The notes beneath the pieces are model-generated. The model was given only the letters and a program-made list of their open reading frames with translations, was not told the DNA's origin and made no database searches. Of a stretch of DNA of 64,000 nt, positions 17,357 through 25,541 are shown piece by piece (the stretch's first letter is position 1; every line of letters begins with the position of its first letter). This DNA is from Umezawaea sp049997955 (lineage in GTDB: Bacteria; Actinomycetota; Actinomycetes; Mycobacteriales; Pseudonocardiaceae): contig JAEBDY010000020.1 in assembly GCA_049997955.1 (NCBI GenBank), forward strand, positions 95,230 to 159,229, written 5' to 3'. The position numbers and the translations under genes were made by a program.

Positions 17357-17402
17357 CGCGGTCAAGCCTGCACTGCCGATGAGCGCGACCGCACGCGCCG
17401 CC

Positions 17403-18311
17403 CTACGCCCCTGCGTGGAGCGAACCGGTGAGGTGGGCTCGGGCCGCGGCGAGGAAGTCGGCGACCAGCGGGTTGGGGTCGTCGGCGCGGGTGGCGAGCA
17501 CGACCTGGTAGGGATCGGCGCCCGAGATGGGGACGGTGGTGACGTCCTGGTGGAGGGTGCTGCGCCGGTCGCCCGCGGGCAGCACGCCGACGGCTCGGCC
17601 GCTCGCCACGAGTTCGAGCTTGTCCTGGAAGCCGATGACGACCTCGCCGGGTCCGGCGAGGGGCCTGCTCGGACTCCAGGCGGCGGCGGTGCCGGAGCAG
17701 GGAACGACCTCCTCGTCGGCGAAGTCGTCCGGCGTGATGGACTCCTTGCCCGCCAAGCGGTGGGAGGTCGGCACGACGAGCACCCGCGGCTCGTCGTAGA
17801 GCACGGTCACGCGCAGCCCGTCGGTCGCGAACGGCAGCGGAACCCGCGCGACCAGCGCGTCCACCCGGCGCTCCTGGAGCGCCCCGGCGTCGTGCCAGTC
17901 CAGGTGGCGCGTGCGGACCAGCGCGTCCGGGTGGCGGTGGCGCAGGTCGCGCACCGCGGGGGTGACGACGATGTCCTCGACGTACCCGATGCTGATCTCG
18001 TGCGGTGCGGCCGCCGCCCGTGCGGTGAGCACTGCCTGGTGCGCGGCCAGGAGCGCCGCTCGTGCCTGCGGGAGGAACGCCCGGCCCGCCTCGGTGAGGC
18101 GGGTGCCCTGCGGGGTCCGGTCGAACAGGCGGACGCCCACCTGGTCCTCCAGCCGCTGGATCTGACGGCTGAGCGAGGGTTGGGCGACGCGCAGCGCGGC
18201 GGCAGCCCGGCCGAAGTTCAACTGCTCCGCCACGACCGTGAAGTAGCCGACCAGCCGCAGGTCGAGGTCCGACCCCGGCACGGGGCCCGCGGTGGAATCT
18301 GCGTCAGGCAC
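17403..18311 (-). CDS. LysR-family transcriptional regulator
   Basis: 302 residues from a GTG at 18311. The N-terminal winged helix (about 12-70) has FTVVAEQLNFGRAAAALRVAQPSLSRQIQRLE, the standard LysR signature. The effector domain starts near 100. TAGCTT lies seven bases before the GTG, so the transcript may be leaderless. The gene converges on the molybdenum hydroxylase operon rather than diverging from it, so control of that operon is possible but not the usual arrangement. Confidence 0.92.
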   Translation of the reverse strand: MPDADSTAGPVPGSDLDLRLVGYFTVVAEQLNFGRAAAALRVAQPSLSRQIQRLEDQVGVRLFDRTPQGTRLTEAGRAFLPQARAALLAAHQAVLTARAAAAPHEISIGYVEDIVVTPAVRDLRHRHPDALVRTRHLDWHDAGALQERRVDALVARVPLPFATDGLRVTVLYDEPRVLVVPTSHRLAGKESITPDDFADEEVVPCSGTAAAWSPSRPLAGPGEVVIGFQDKLELVASGRAVGVLPAGDRRSTLHQDVTTVPISGADPYQVVLATRADDPNPLVADFLAAARAHLTGSLHAGA

Positions 18312-18517
18312 ACCGACGAAGCTACTCCCCCGGTGCGTCGTGCGTCGGGAAGCGGACTCGGGTTCACCACGGCCGGGTTGCCGGTCCACGGAGGAGCACT
18401 TCTTCGGCCGCGGACCGGTCGACCGCCTCGACCTGAACCAGCACCGGATCATCACGCCGCACGGAGCACAGCACTCCTTCATCGCTGCGTGGATGACCTG
18501 CCGGTGAGCGGTAGCGG

Positions 18518-19054
18518 TCAGGAGACCACCGGCGGCCAGCGATGCCCGCGCCACTCGTCCCAGGACGTGAATCCGGCCGGTGGATCGTCAACGGGTTCGC
18601 TGCCGTCGAGTTCACCTCGCGTCGGGATCTGGATGACGCCCGCCCAGTCGGCGAGTTCCTCGTCGGACATGGGCCACGTGGTGTCCGGCTCGGCGGCTTG
18701 GCGCTGGTCGAGGCGTCTCCGCTGCTCGGCCGGGGACACCTCGAAGTAGTGCACCTCCACGCTCGCGCCGCGGTCCGCCGCCGCCTGCCGCAACGCGGAG
18801 CGCTCGTCTCGACCCCACAGTCCGTAGTCGATCACCACGTTGCCGCCGAGTTCGAGCGCGCGCAGCCCGATCTCTATGAGCCGCCCTTCGATCACGTCGG
18901 AGGCGGATGGCGGGTTCTCGTGCCCGTAGAGGGCCTTCACCCATTCGTCCTTCGTCAGGCGAAGCGCGTTGCGCTCGATCTCCATGCGTCGCGCGGCACT
19001 GGTCTTCCCAGTGCCCGGCAGCCCGACCGTCAGGAACAGTGTCGGTCGCTTCAT
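18518..19054 (-). CDS. P-loop kinase, AAA/zeta-toxin-like ATP-binding protein
   Basis: 178 residues. Walker A GLPGTGKTS at 11-19 opens the protein, followed by RLTKDEW, typical of small P-loop kinases that phosphorylate nucleotides, sugars or antibiotics. NVVIDYGLWGRDERSALR resembles the acceptor-binding/Walker B region of the chloramphenicol-phosphotransferase and zeta-toxin group. LDQRQAAEPDTTWPMSDEEL supplies the LID-like segment. No antitoxin gene accompanies it, so a housekeeping or resistance kinase is more likely than a toxin. Confidence 0.8.
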   Translation of the reverse strand: MKRPTLFLTVGLPGTGKTSAARRMEIERNALRLTKDEWVKALYGHENPPSASDVIEGRLIEIGLRALELGGNVVIDYGLWGRDERSALRQAAADRGASVEVHYFEVSPAEQRRRLDQRQAAEPDTTWPMSDEELADWAGVIQIPTRGELDGSEPVDDPPAGFTSWDEWRGHRWPPVVS

Positions 19055-19249
19055 CCCATCCCCCGGTTGAGCGAAAGCCCCATCATCGCCGATCGCGTGC
19101 TCCGAGGCACTCCCCTGCCGCCGAACCGGGGCCGGGACGCGGTGGTCCGCTCAGCCGTGACCGCTTCCGGTACGACCGCACCGGACGGGCACCCATCGGT
19201 GGTCGTCCGCCACGGCGAAGAGTCCGTCCACCCGGTGCGGAACGCGCCG

Positions 19250-19482
19250 TCAGCTGCCGATGCTCTGCGCGAAGGTGAAGAAGTCGTTGGGGTCGTACGA
19301 CTTCTTCACCTCGACCAGCCGCTCGTAGTGGCGATGCCGACCTCGTCCATCAACGCCAGAGCGGTTTCGGGACTCCAGTCCGGCAGCGACCGGCCGCCGA
19401 CCTTGGTGATGCCCGCCGTCCGCAGCGCGGCGCTGTAGGACGGGGGCACGCGGTGCTGGTGGACGTCGATCCGAGCGGTCAT
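19250..19482 (-). pseudogene. Chimeric remnant: amidohydrolase N terminus joined to a BBE-domain oxidase C terminus
   Basis: From an ATG at 19482, with GGAGGAA in front, the frame reads MTARIDVHQHRVPPSYSAAL then LPDWSPETALALMDEVGIATT, the metal-binding start of an ACMSD-like amidohydrolase (VHQH). Near 19320 the reading changes frame and the remaining 24 codons read YERLVEVKKSYDPNDFFTFAQ and stop, the last residues of a berberine-bridge (BBE) FAD oxidase. A deletion therefore fused the 5' end of one gene to the 3' end of another, out of frame. Both genes are lost. Confidence 0.75.
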
Positions 19483-19665
19483 CGCTTCCTCCGGAGCGAG
19501 CAGGTGTCCTGGTTGAGGCCGACCGCGACGACCTTGCGGGGCAAGCGAAACAGACCACCGACTCCACCGCGGGCCGGTGAGCGGCGAGCACCCCATCGGG
19601 GCCGGCAACCAGACGAAGGATCGAGGCCGACCCCTGGGCGAATCACGTCCGACTACGATGAAATC

Positions 19666-20277
19666 ATGGCAGGCAGGTGGATCGCGGAAATCTGGTTCGA
19701 CCCGTCCTGCCCGTACACCTGGATCACCTCGCGGTGGCTGGTGGAGGTGACCAGGGTCCGTCCGGTCGAGATCCGCTGGCACGTCATGAGCTTGTCCGTG
19801 CTCAACGAGCACCGCGACGACGATCCGGAAGGCGATCCCGACGGCTACCTGTGGGTTCCCGTGCGGGTCTGCGCGGCGGTCGAGCAGCACCACGGGCACG
19901 AGGCGTTGGGGCGGTTCTACGCCGCGCTGTGGGCCCACGTCCGCAACGAGGACGAGTGGATGGGTGACCTGGAGACCGCGTTGGTGGAGGCGGGGCTGCC
20001 GCGGGAACTGGCCTCGGCCGGGATGTCGCAGGAGTACGACGATGCCGTCCGCGCCTCTCATCAGGAGGGAATCGGTCTGGTCAGCGGCGACACGGGGACA
20101 CCGGTCATAGCCGTCACCGGTCCCGGAGCCGACCGGACCGCTGTCTTCGGGCCGGTCCTCTCCCGCGTTCCGGAAGGGGAAGAAGCGGCCAGGCTCTGGG
20201 ACGGCATGCTGCTCATGACCTCCGTGACGGGCTTCCACTCGATCAAAGGTCCACCGCTCGGCGAACCCGAGTTCTGA
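19666..20277 (+). CDS. DsbA-fold oxidoreductase, Rv2466c-like, with altered active site
   Basis: 203 residues resembling mycothiol-dependent reductase Rv2466c of Mycobacterium tuberculosis along its length: WFDPSCPYTWITSRWLVEV at the start, WHVMSLSVLNEHRDD, the GDTGTPVI cis-Pro loop, and FGPVLSRVPEGEEAARLWDG. The family active site is CPWC; here it is CPYT, so the nucleophilic Cys remains but the resolving Cys is Thr. It would work by a monothiol mycothiol mechanism. TACGAT at 19654-19659 suggests a leaderless transcript. Confidence 0.85.
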   Translation: MAGRWIAEIWFDPSCPYTWITSRWLVEVTRVRPVEIRWHVMSLSVLNEHRDDDPEGDPDGYLWVPVRVCAAVEQHHGHEALGRFYAALWAHVRNEDEWMGDLETALVEAGLPRELASAGMSQEYDDAVRASHQEGIGLVSGDTGTPVIAVTGPGADRTAVFGPVLSRVPEGEEAARLWDGMLLMTSVTGFHSIKGPPLGEPEF

Positions 20278-20297
20278 GTGAACCGCCCGGCTTCGAG

Positions 20298-21509
20298 CTA
20301 CGACCGCGCCGACGGGTCCTGCCCGCTCTCGAAGTACGAGACCAACTCCGGGGCCAAGCCCGGCACCTCGCGCGGGATGCCGCCGGCGCGGAGGGACTCG
20401 GTGGCCCGCACCCCGGCCGCGACGGCCATGCGCGCGGCGACGGGTGAGGTGTCGGTGATGCCGCCTTCCCGCACGAACCTCAGGAACTCGTCGACGAGGA
20501 GCGGATCGGCGCCACCGTGTTCGGCGTCGTCATCGGCGTCCGGTACGGGGTACTCGGCGTCGGCCTGGGCGCGGTAGGCGGAGCGACGGGAGTTCCAGAC
20601 CTTCACCACCGCGCCGGGCCCGTCGCCGAAGTTCTCCAGGCGGCCGGCGTCGCCGATGACGGTGTAGTTGCGCCAGTAGTCCGGGGTGAAGTGGCACTGC
20701 TGGTAGGCGGCCAGCACTCCGTTGTCCAGGCGCAGGTTCACCAGCGACACGTCCTCGACGTCGATGACCGGGTTCAGCCCGCGCTGCGTGTGCGGCGGCC
20801 AGTTGCCGTCCTCGTTGTGCCAGTCGGCGTGCTTGGGCTCGCCGGGGACACGCCGGTGCGGGTTGTCGCCGTAGACCATCAGGTCGCCGATGGCCTGCAC
20901 CTGCTGGGTGTAGCCGTTCGCGAGCCAGTGCAGGACGTCGAGGTCGTGGCTGGCCTTCTGCAGCAGCAGTCCGTTGGTGCGACGACGTTCGGCGTGCCAG
21001 TCCTTGAAGTAGTAGTCACCGCCGGAGCCCACGAAGTGCCGGACCCACACCGTTTTGACCTCGCCGATCTCACCCCGCGCGATGATGTCGCGCATCAGGC
21101 GGACTACCGGCATGTGCCGCATGTTGTGCCCGACGTAGAGGCGGCTGCCCGTCTCGTAGGCGGTGCGCAGCAGTTCGTCGCACCGCTCGATCGAGATGTC
21201 CAGGGGTTTCTCGACGAAGACGGGCTTGCCCGCCTTGAGGGCCTGGCACGCGAGATCGGCATGGGTGTGGTCGGGGGTGAGGACCACCACCGCGTCCACG
21301 TCCGGGGACTCGATCACTCCTCTGTGGTCGGCGACGATCAGCGCGTCGGGGAAAGCCTCGTGCGCCTCCGCTCGCGCGGCCACGTCGTGCTCCGCGAGTG
21401 CGACGACTCGGCTGCCCGAGCCAGGGCGGTGGGCGATGCGGGCGATCGAACCGCGGAGCCCGAAGCCGAGGACACCGAGACGGATGTCGCGGTGGGTGTT
21501 GGTGGTCAT
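20298..21509 (-). CDS. Gfo/Idh/MocA-family oxidoreductase
   Basis: 403 residues. N-terminal Rossmann fold (RLGVLGFGLRGSI), then VLTPDHTHADLACQALKAGKPVFVEKPL with the family EKP motif, YVGHNMRHMP, and the C-terminal alpha/beta domain. The insertion DNPHRRVPGEPKHADWHNE and the KASHDLDVLHWL His-Asp pair are seen in members acting on glycosides or oligosaccharides. It lies 77 bases downstream of the DUF4832-CBM gene on the same strand, probably co-transcribed, and belongs to the alpha-galactoside locus. Substrate unknown. Confidence 0.9.
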   Translation of the reverse strand: MTTNTHRDIRLGVLGFGLRGSIARIAHRPGSGSRVVALAEHDVAARAEAHEAFPDALIVADHRGVIESPDVDAVVVLTPDHTHADLACQALKAGKPVFVEKPLDISIERCDELLRTAYETGSRLYVGHNMRHMPVVRLMRDIIARGEIGEVKTVWVRHFVGSGGDYYFKDWHAERRRTNGLLLQKASHDLDVLHWLANGYTQQVQAIGDLMVYGDNPHRRVPGEPKHADWHNEDGNWPPHTQRGLNPVIDVEDVSLVNLRLDNGVLAAYQQCHFTPDYWRNYTVIGDAGRLENFGDGPGAVVKVWNSRRSAYRAQADAEYPVPDADDDAEHGGADPLLVDEFLRFVREGGITDTSPVAARMAVAAGVRATESLRAGGIPREVPGLAPELVSYFESGQDPSARS

Positions 21510-21586
21510 GGGAGAGCCTTCCGCGCGGCGCTGATGGTGGTGTGTGGAAGGCGGCCCGAGGCACGGGCACCTCGGGCCGCCCGGAT

Positions 21587-23548
21587 TCAGCTCACGGTGA
21601 TCTTGTCGATGTCAGGTGCCCAGCCGGAGGGGTTCGCGATGGTGATGGTGTTTCCCCGCCCGGCGCGCAGGGGCAGTGCCACGGTGGTCGTCCTCGTCGT
21701 GACCCAGTCGGCGGTGGGCGGGAACTGGACGGTCTGGGGGGTCAGGCCGTTGGCTTGGATCCCGGCGGTGCGGGCTTCCCGGGTGGCGTAGTGCAGCGTC
21801 ACGGTGCGCGTGCCGCCGTTGCCACCGTCGACGTTGGTGAACGTGAGGGTGCCGCCGTTGCCGAGGTAGCCGACCTTGCCGCCGCCGGAACACCCGCCGC
21901 ACGCGCTGGTGACCGCGCCTCCCGCCAGGGTGTTGCCAGGGGCTTCGGCCTCGTAGCTCGGCGCGCCGGCGCCGACGGTCATCCCGCCGAGGTCGAGCCA
22001 TCCGTCAGCGTTCTGGCCCGCGTTGGCGAAGCGCAGCTTCTTGGCGTTGGCGTTGATCGTCTCCAGCGGGTTCTTGGCCTTCAGGACGAGCCGGTAGTTG
22101 CCGGTGGTCAAACCGGACAGGTCAACCGGGGCGTCGAAGTACCGGGGATGGCCGAAGTCCCGGTAGGTGGGGTCGGCGCCGACCTGCCAGTCGGGGAAGG
22201 CGCGGATGCGGGTGGGCATGACCTGCCGCAGGTCCCAGGAGGTGTCCCACGTCCTGACCACGTTGCCCGCCGGGTCCTTCAGGCCGAGGCTGACGGTCCA
22301 GGGGTAGTAGAACGGTGCCACGCCGGTGTTGTCGATCTGCACGCCCACCTTGGTGGTGCCCTGCGCGGTGTCGTGGAAGTAGGCGTTGCGGACGGTGAGG
22401 TTGTAGCCCATCAACCGGACGGCGGCGGCCACGTTGGGGTCCGTTGGGGAGTACTCCAGGCTGCGTTCGTTGATCTTCCACGTGGTGTGCTCGAGCTCGA
22501 TGCACGCCTTCATGTTGTCGACGGGGCCGGAGCCCCCCGGCCAGTTGGCGAACGCGACGGGCTGGATCTCCGGGCGGACCTCACCGCCCATCGAGGCCGT
22601 GGTCCACCGGTTCTCCACGCCCTGTTCCAGAGCCTTCTGCAACTGGGCCCAGGGTGCGCCGCCCATGGAGATCGGCAGCGTCACCCCCTGACCTCCTTCG
22701 CGGTAGCAGAAGGAGTCGTCGTGGTAGCCGATGGCAGGCAGGTTGTTGGCGGCACCACCCGCGTTGTCCGCGTAGCGCAGTTCGAGCCTGGTGCGGGTGA
22801 AGGCGCGGTTGTAGGTGTTGAGGATGTCGGCGGCGTTCGCGTTGGTGGGCATGTAGTTGGGATGGGTGTCGCTCGAGGTGTCGGTGTCGTAGGGCCAGGT
22901 GTGCCACTCACCCCACAGGCCGATCAGTCCCAGGTGGATGTAGCCGAGCCGGGGGTCGCCGTCGTAGCGCGCGCCGAAGGCGGTGATGAAGTTCTTGAGC
23001 CCGGTCATCAGGAAGGGGTTGTCGTAGTCCGGGCTGGTGACGTCCCAGTAGGCGTTGTGCCGCATGGCGACCCGCCCGTTGAAGCACGCGGGGATGGCGT
23101 TGCCGGGATGGGTGCCGGTGCCGCCGCCGGGGTACTCCATGTACAGGCGGATCGCCGCGTGGTTGCCGGCCGCCGCGATGGTGTTGAGCGCGTTGTCCAC
23201 GATGCTCCAGTTGTAACCGGAGCAGTTGTTCGGGTCCGTCATGACCTCGGACAGGCCGAAGTAGGCCCAGGTCAGCGAGAGCGGGTAGCCGGCGTTCGGG
23301 TCGGTGCCCGGCTGGAGGAAGCGGGCGAACCCCTTGAGCGGGTTGTCCAGCGGTGCGTTCGCGGTGGCGAGGGCATGGACGGGCAGACCGGGATCCGGTG
23401 CGGGGCCGGGAGCCGGGCGGGCCGGGACGCCCTGCGCGGACACGCCCGCGGCATGGGTGAGTCCGGGCTGCGCCACGGGTAGAAGGGCGACAGCCGCGGC
23501 GCACAGGGCGGCCAGAAGCCTCCTGCGTCTGGGGGTGGCTGAAGACAT
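21587..23548 (-). CDS. Secreted DUF4832 protein with C-terminal CBM6/35-like module
   Basis: 653 residues. A signal peptide with an arginine-rich start (TPRRRRLLAALCAAAVAL) is followed by a DUF4874/DUF4832 region (about 65-500; NPLKGFARFL, GYIHLGLIGLWGEWHTWPY). That region has a TIM-barrel look, with Glu in LWGEWHT a candidate catalytic residue. The last 125 residues (SYEAEAPGNTLAGGA to DIDKITVS) form a beta-sandwich of the CBM6/CBM35 type. GGAGG lies eight bases before the ATG. Divergent from the sugar importer operon, so probably an extracellular glycoside-processing or -binding protein of the same pathway. Confidence 0.85.
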   Translation of the reverse strand: MSSATPRRRRLLAALCAAAVALLPVAQPGLTHAAGVSAQGVPARPAPGPAPDPGLPVHALATANAPLDNPLKGFARFLQPGTDPNAGYPLSLTWAYFGLSEVMTDPNNCSGYNWSIVDNALNTIAAAGNHAAIRLYMEYPGGGTGTHPGNAIPACFNGRVAMRHNAYWDVTSPDYDNPFLMTGLKNFITAFGARYDGDPRLGYIHLGLIGLWGEWHTWPYDTDTSSDTHPNYMPTNANAADILNTYNRAFTRTRLELRYADNAGGAANNLPAIGYHDDSFCYREGGQGVTLPISMGGAPWAQLQKALEQGVENRWTTASMGGEVRPEIQPVAFANWPGGSGPVDNMKACIELEHTTWKINERSLEYSPTDPNVAAAVRLMGYNLTVRNAYFHDTAQGTTKVGVQIDNTGVAPFYYPWTVSLGLKDPAGNVVRTWDTSWDLRQVMPTRIRAFPDWQVGADPTYRDFGHPRYFDAPVDLSGLTTGNYRLVLKAKNPLETINANAKKLRFANAGQNADGWLDLGGMTVGAGAPSYEAEAPGNTLAGGAVTSACGGCSGGGKVGYLGNGGTLTFTNVDGGNGGTRTVTLHYATREARTAGIQANGLTPQTVQFPPTADWVTTRTTTVALPLRAGRGNTITIANPSGWAPDIDKITVS

Positions 23549-23587
23549 GACGTGACCTCCACAGGGTGAGGAGAGTTGTCGGCTCCA

Positions 23588-23624
23588 AATAGTTACGCTT
23601 CAGGATTGACAAAGTTCCACTATT
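23588..23624. promoter_or_regulatory. Divergent promoter region of the alpha-galactoside locus with inverted repeat
   Basis: AATAGT (23588-23593) and ACTATT (23619-23624) are perfect arms around a 25-base spacer that includes a consensus TTGACA (23606-23611) reading toward the importer operon. This 150-base gap is AT-rich relative to its surroundings and must drive both the DUF4832 gene and the permease operon. The ROK protein encoded at 28487 is the likely regulator. Confidence 0.4.
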
Positions 23625-23698
23625 CCTCATCAATATGTAGCAACAGCGCCCCACTGGCAAGAGGTGTGGCACGAGGGTCCTGATGCGGAGGCGTGTTC

Positions 23699-24595
23699 AT
23701 GGGCGCCAGCAAGGCCGCGACGCCGCGGCGACGCGACGACCGCAAGGTGGCATGGCTGTTCCTGGCCCCGGTGCTGGTGGGCTTCGCGCTGTTCTACGCG
23801 TACCCGACCGTGCTGGGCGTCTACTACTCGCTCACCGACTACGGCCTGTTGGCCCCACCGAACCTCGTCGGCGCGGAGAACTACCGCGACCTGGTCGAGG
23901 ACGACAAGTTCTGGAACGCGCTCAAGGTCACCGGCTACTACGTCGTGCTGAACATCGTCTCGCAGACGGTGCTGGGACTCGCCCTGGCCACGTTGATGCA
24001 CCGCCTGACCCAGTCGGTGGCGATACGCGCGATGCTGCTGGTGCCGTGGCTGGTGCCCAACGTCACCGTGGGTCTGCTGTGGATGTGGATGCTCGACGCC
24101 AACATCGGCTTCGTCAACCACGTCCTGCGCGCGGTGGGATTGAGCACCACCGGCTTCCTCACCTCGCCGACGTGGGCGATGCCCACGATCGCGGGCATCA
24201 ACACCTGGGCCTACGCCGGCTACACGGCTCTGCTGCTGTACGCGGGCATGTTGCAGATCCCCCGGTACCTGTACGAAAGCGCCTCTCTCGACGGCGCAGG
24301 CGAGTGGCGGATGTTCACCCGCATCACCCTGCCGCTGCTGCGTCCGGTGCTGGCCCTGGTGCTGGTGGTCTCCCTGATCGGCTCGTTCCAGATCTTCGAC
24401 ACCGTCGCGGTGACCATCAAGAACACCCCGGCCGGCGTTACCAGGGTCATCTACTACTACATCTACGAACAGGCGTTCACGAACTTCCGCATGGGCTACG
24501 CCTCCGCCATCGCCGTGGTGCTCGCCTTGCTGCTCGGGGTGCTGACCGTCGTGCAGATGCGTCTCCTGCGCGCTTCCCGCTCGGATCTGGCATGA
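23699..24595 (+). CDS. Sugar ABC transporter permease, MalF type
   Basis: 298 residues, six membrane helices, with the EAA loop YESASLDGAGEWRMFTRITLP. The ATG at 23699 is favoured over the GTG six bases upstream because GGAGG (23687-23691) is seven bases from the ATG but one from the GTG. First gene of a permease-permease-binding protein-GH36 operon. No ATPase is encoded nearby, as is usual for actinomycete CUT1 importers energised by a shared MsiK. Confidence 0.92.
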   Translation: MGASKAATPRRRDDRKVAWLFLAPVLVGFALFYAYPTVLGVYYSLTDYGLLAPPNLVGAENYRDLVEDDKFWNALKVTGYYVVLNIVSQTVLGLALATLMHRLTQSVAIRAMLLVPWLVPNVTVGLLWMWMLDANIGFVNHVLRAVGLSTTGFLTSPTWAMPTIAGINTWAYAGYTALLLYAGMLQIPRYLYESASLDGAGEWRMFTRITLPLLRPVLALVLVVSLIGSFQIFDTVAVTIKNTPAGVTRVIYYYIYEQAFTNFRMGYASAIAVVLALLLGVLTVVQMRLLRASRSDLA

Positions 24596-24606
24596 GGAGA
24601 GTGCCC

Positions 24607-25512
24607 ATGACACCCGCTCGCACCCGGATCCCGCAGGCTCGGATCCCGTGGGGCCGGATCGCCGCCTGGGCACTGCTGGCCGTGGCAGCGGTGGCCACGG
24701 TCTTCCCGTTCTACTGGATGGTGCGCACCGCGCTCACCCCTGCGGCCGACCTGTACTCGGACGGCGTCGGCCTGCTGCCGGAAAACCCCACGATGATCAA
24801 CTTTCTCCGGGTGCTCGGGCTGACGAGCCTGCAGGAGTCGCGGGAGGCAGGCGGTTCCGGGGCCAAGGTGGACTTCCTGCGCTACCTGCTCAACTCGTTC
24901 GTCTACTGCGGACTGATCACGGTCGTGCAAACGCTGTGCTGCGCGATGGCGGGCTACGCCTTCGCCCGGCTCCGATTTCCCGGCAGGGACCTGGTTTTCG
25001 GTGCGCTGGTCGCGGCGCTCATGGTGCCTCCGATCTTCACCCTGCTGCCCAACTTCGTGCTCGTGAAGAACCTCGACTGGCTGAACACCTTCGCGGGCAT
25101 GGTCGCCCCGACCGTGCTCATGACCCCGTTCGCGGTGTTCTTCCTGCGCCAGTTCTTCCTGTCGATCCCCCGCGAGATCGAGGAAGCGGCCACCTTGGAC
25201 GGTGTGGGCGGCTGGGGCATGTTCTGGCGCGTCGTGCTGCCGATGAGCCGCGGCCCGTTGCTCACCATCGGACTGACCACCGCGGTGTGGGCCTGGAAGG
25301 ACTACCTGTGGCCGTTGCTGACCGGACGTGACGAGGAGACCAGGGTGCTGACCGTCGCGCTCGGCATCTTCCTGCAGCAGTCCCCCAACACCCAGCCCGA
25401 CTGGACCGGGCTGATGGCCGGTTCGACCCTGACCGTGCTGCCCGTGCTCCTACCGCTGATCTTCCTCGGCCGCCGCCTGGTCGAGTCCCTCAACTTCACC
25501 GGCCTCAAGTGA
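24607..25512 (+). CDS. Sugar ABC transporter permease, MalG type
   Basis: 301 residues, six membrane helices. The EAA loop is EEAATLDGVGGWGMFWRVVLPMSRG and the family C terminus LVESLNFTGLK is present. It starts 11 bases after the MalF-type stop, with GAGGAGA in front. An unusual periplasmic loop of about 45 residues (ADLYSDGVGLL to AKVDFLRY) follows helix 1. It pairs with the preceding permease. Confidence 0.92.
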   Translation: MTPARTRIPQARIPWGRIAAWALLAVAAVATVFPFYWMVRTALTPAADLYSDGVGLLPENPTMINFLRVLGLTSLQESREAGGSGAKVDFLRYLLNSFVYCGLITVVQTLCCAMAGYAFARLRFPGRDLVFGALVAALMVPPIFTLLPNFVLVKNLDWLNTFAGMVAPTVLMTPFAVFFLRQFFLSIPREIEEAATLDGVGGWGMFWRVVLPMSRGPLLTIGLTTAVWAWKDYLWPLLTGRDEETRVLTVALGIFLQQSPNTQPDWTGLMAGSTLTVLPVLLPLIFLGRRLVESLNFTGLK

Positions 25513-25541
25513 GCCGGACCGATCCGAGAGGCAGACAAATC

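Noticed and set aside
18518..19054. Zeta-toxin type toxin-antitoxin system
   Set aside because: Only the kinase is present; no antitoxin-like gene on either side.
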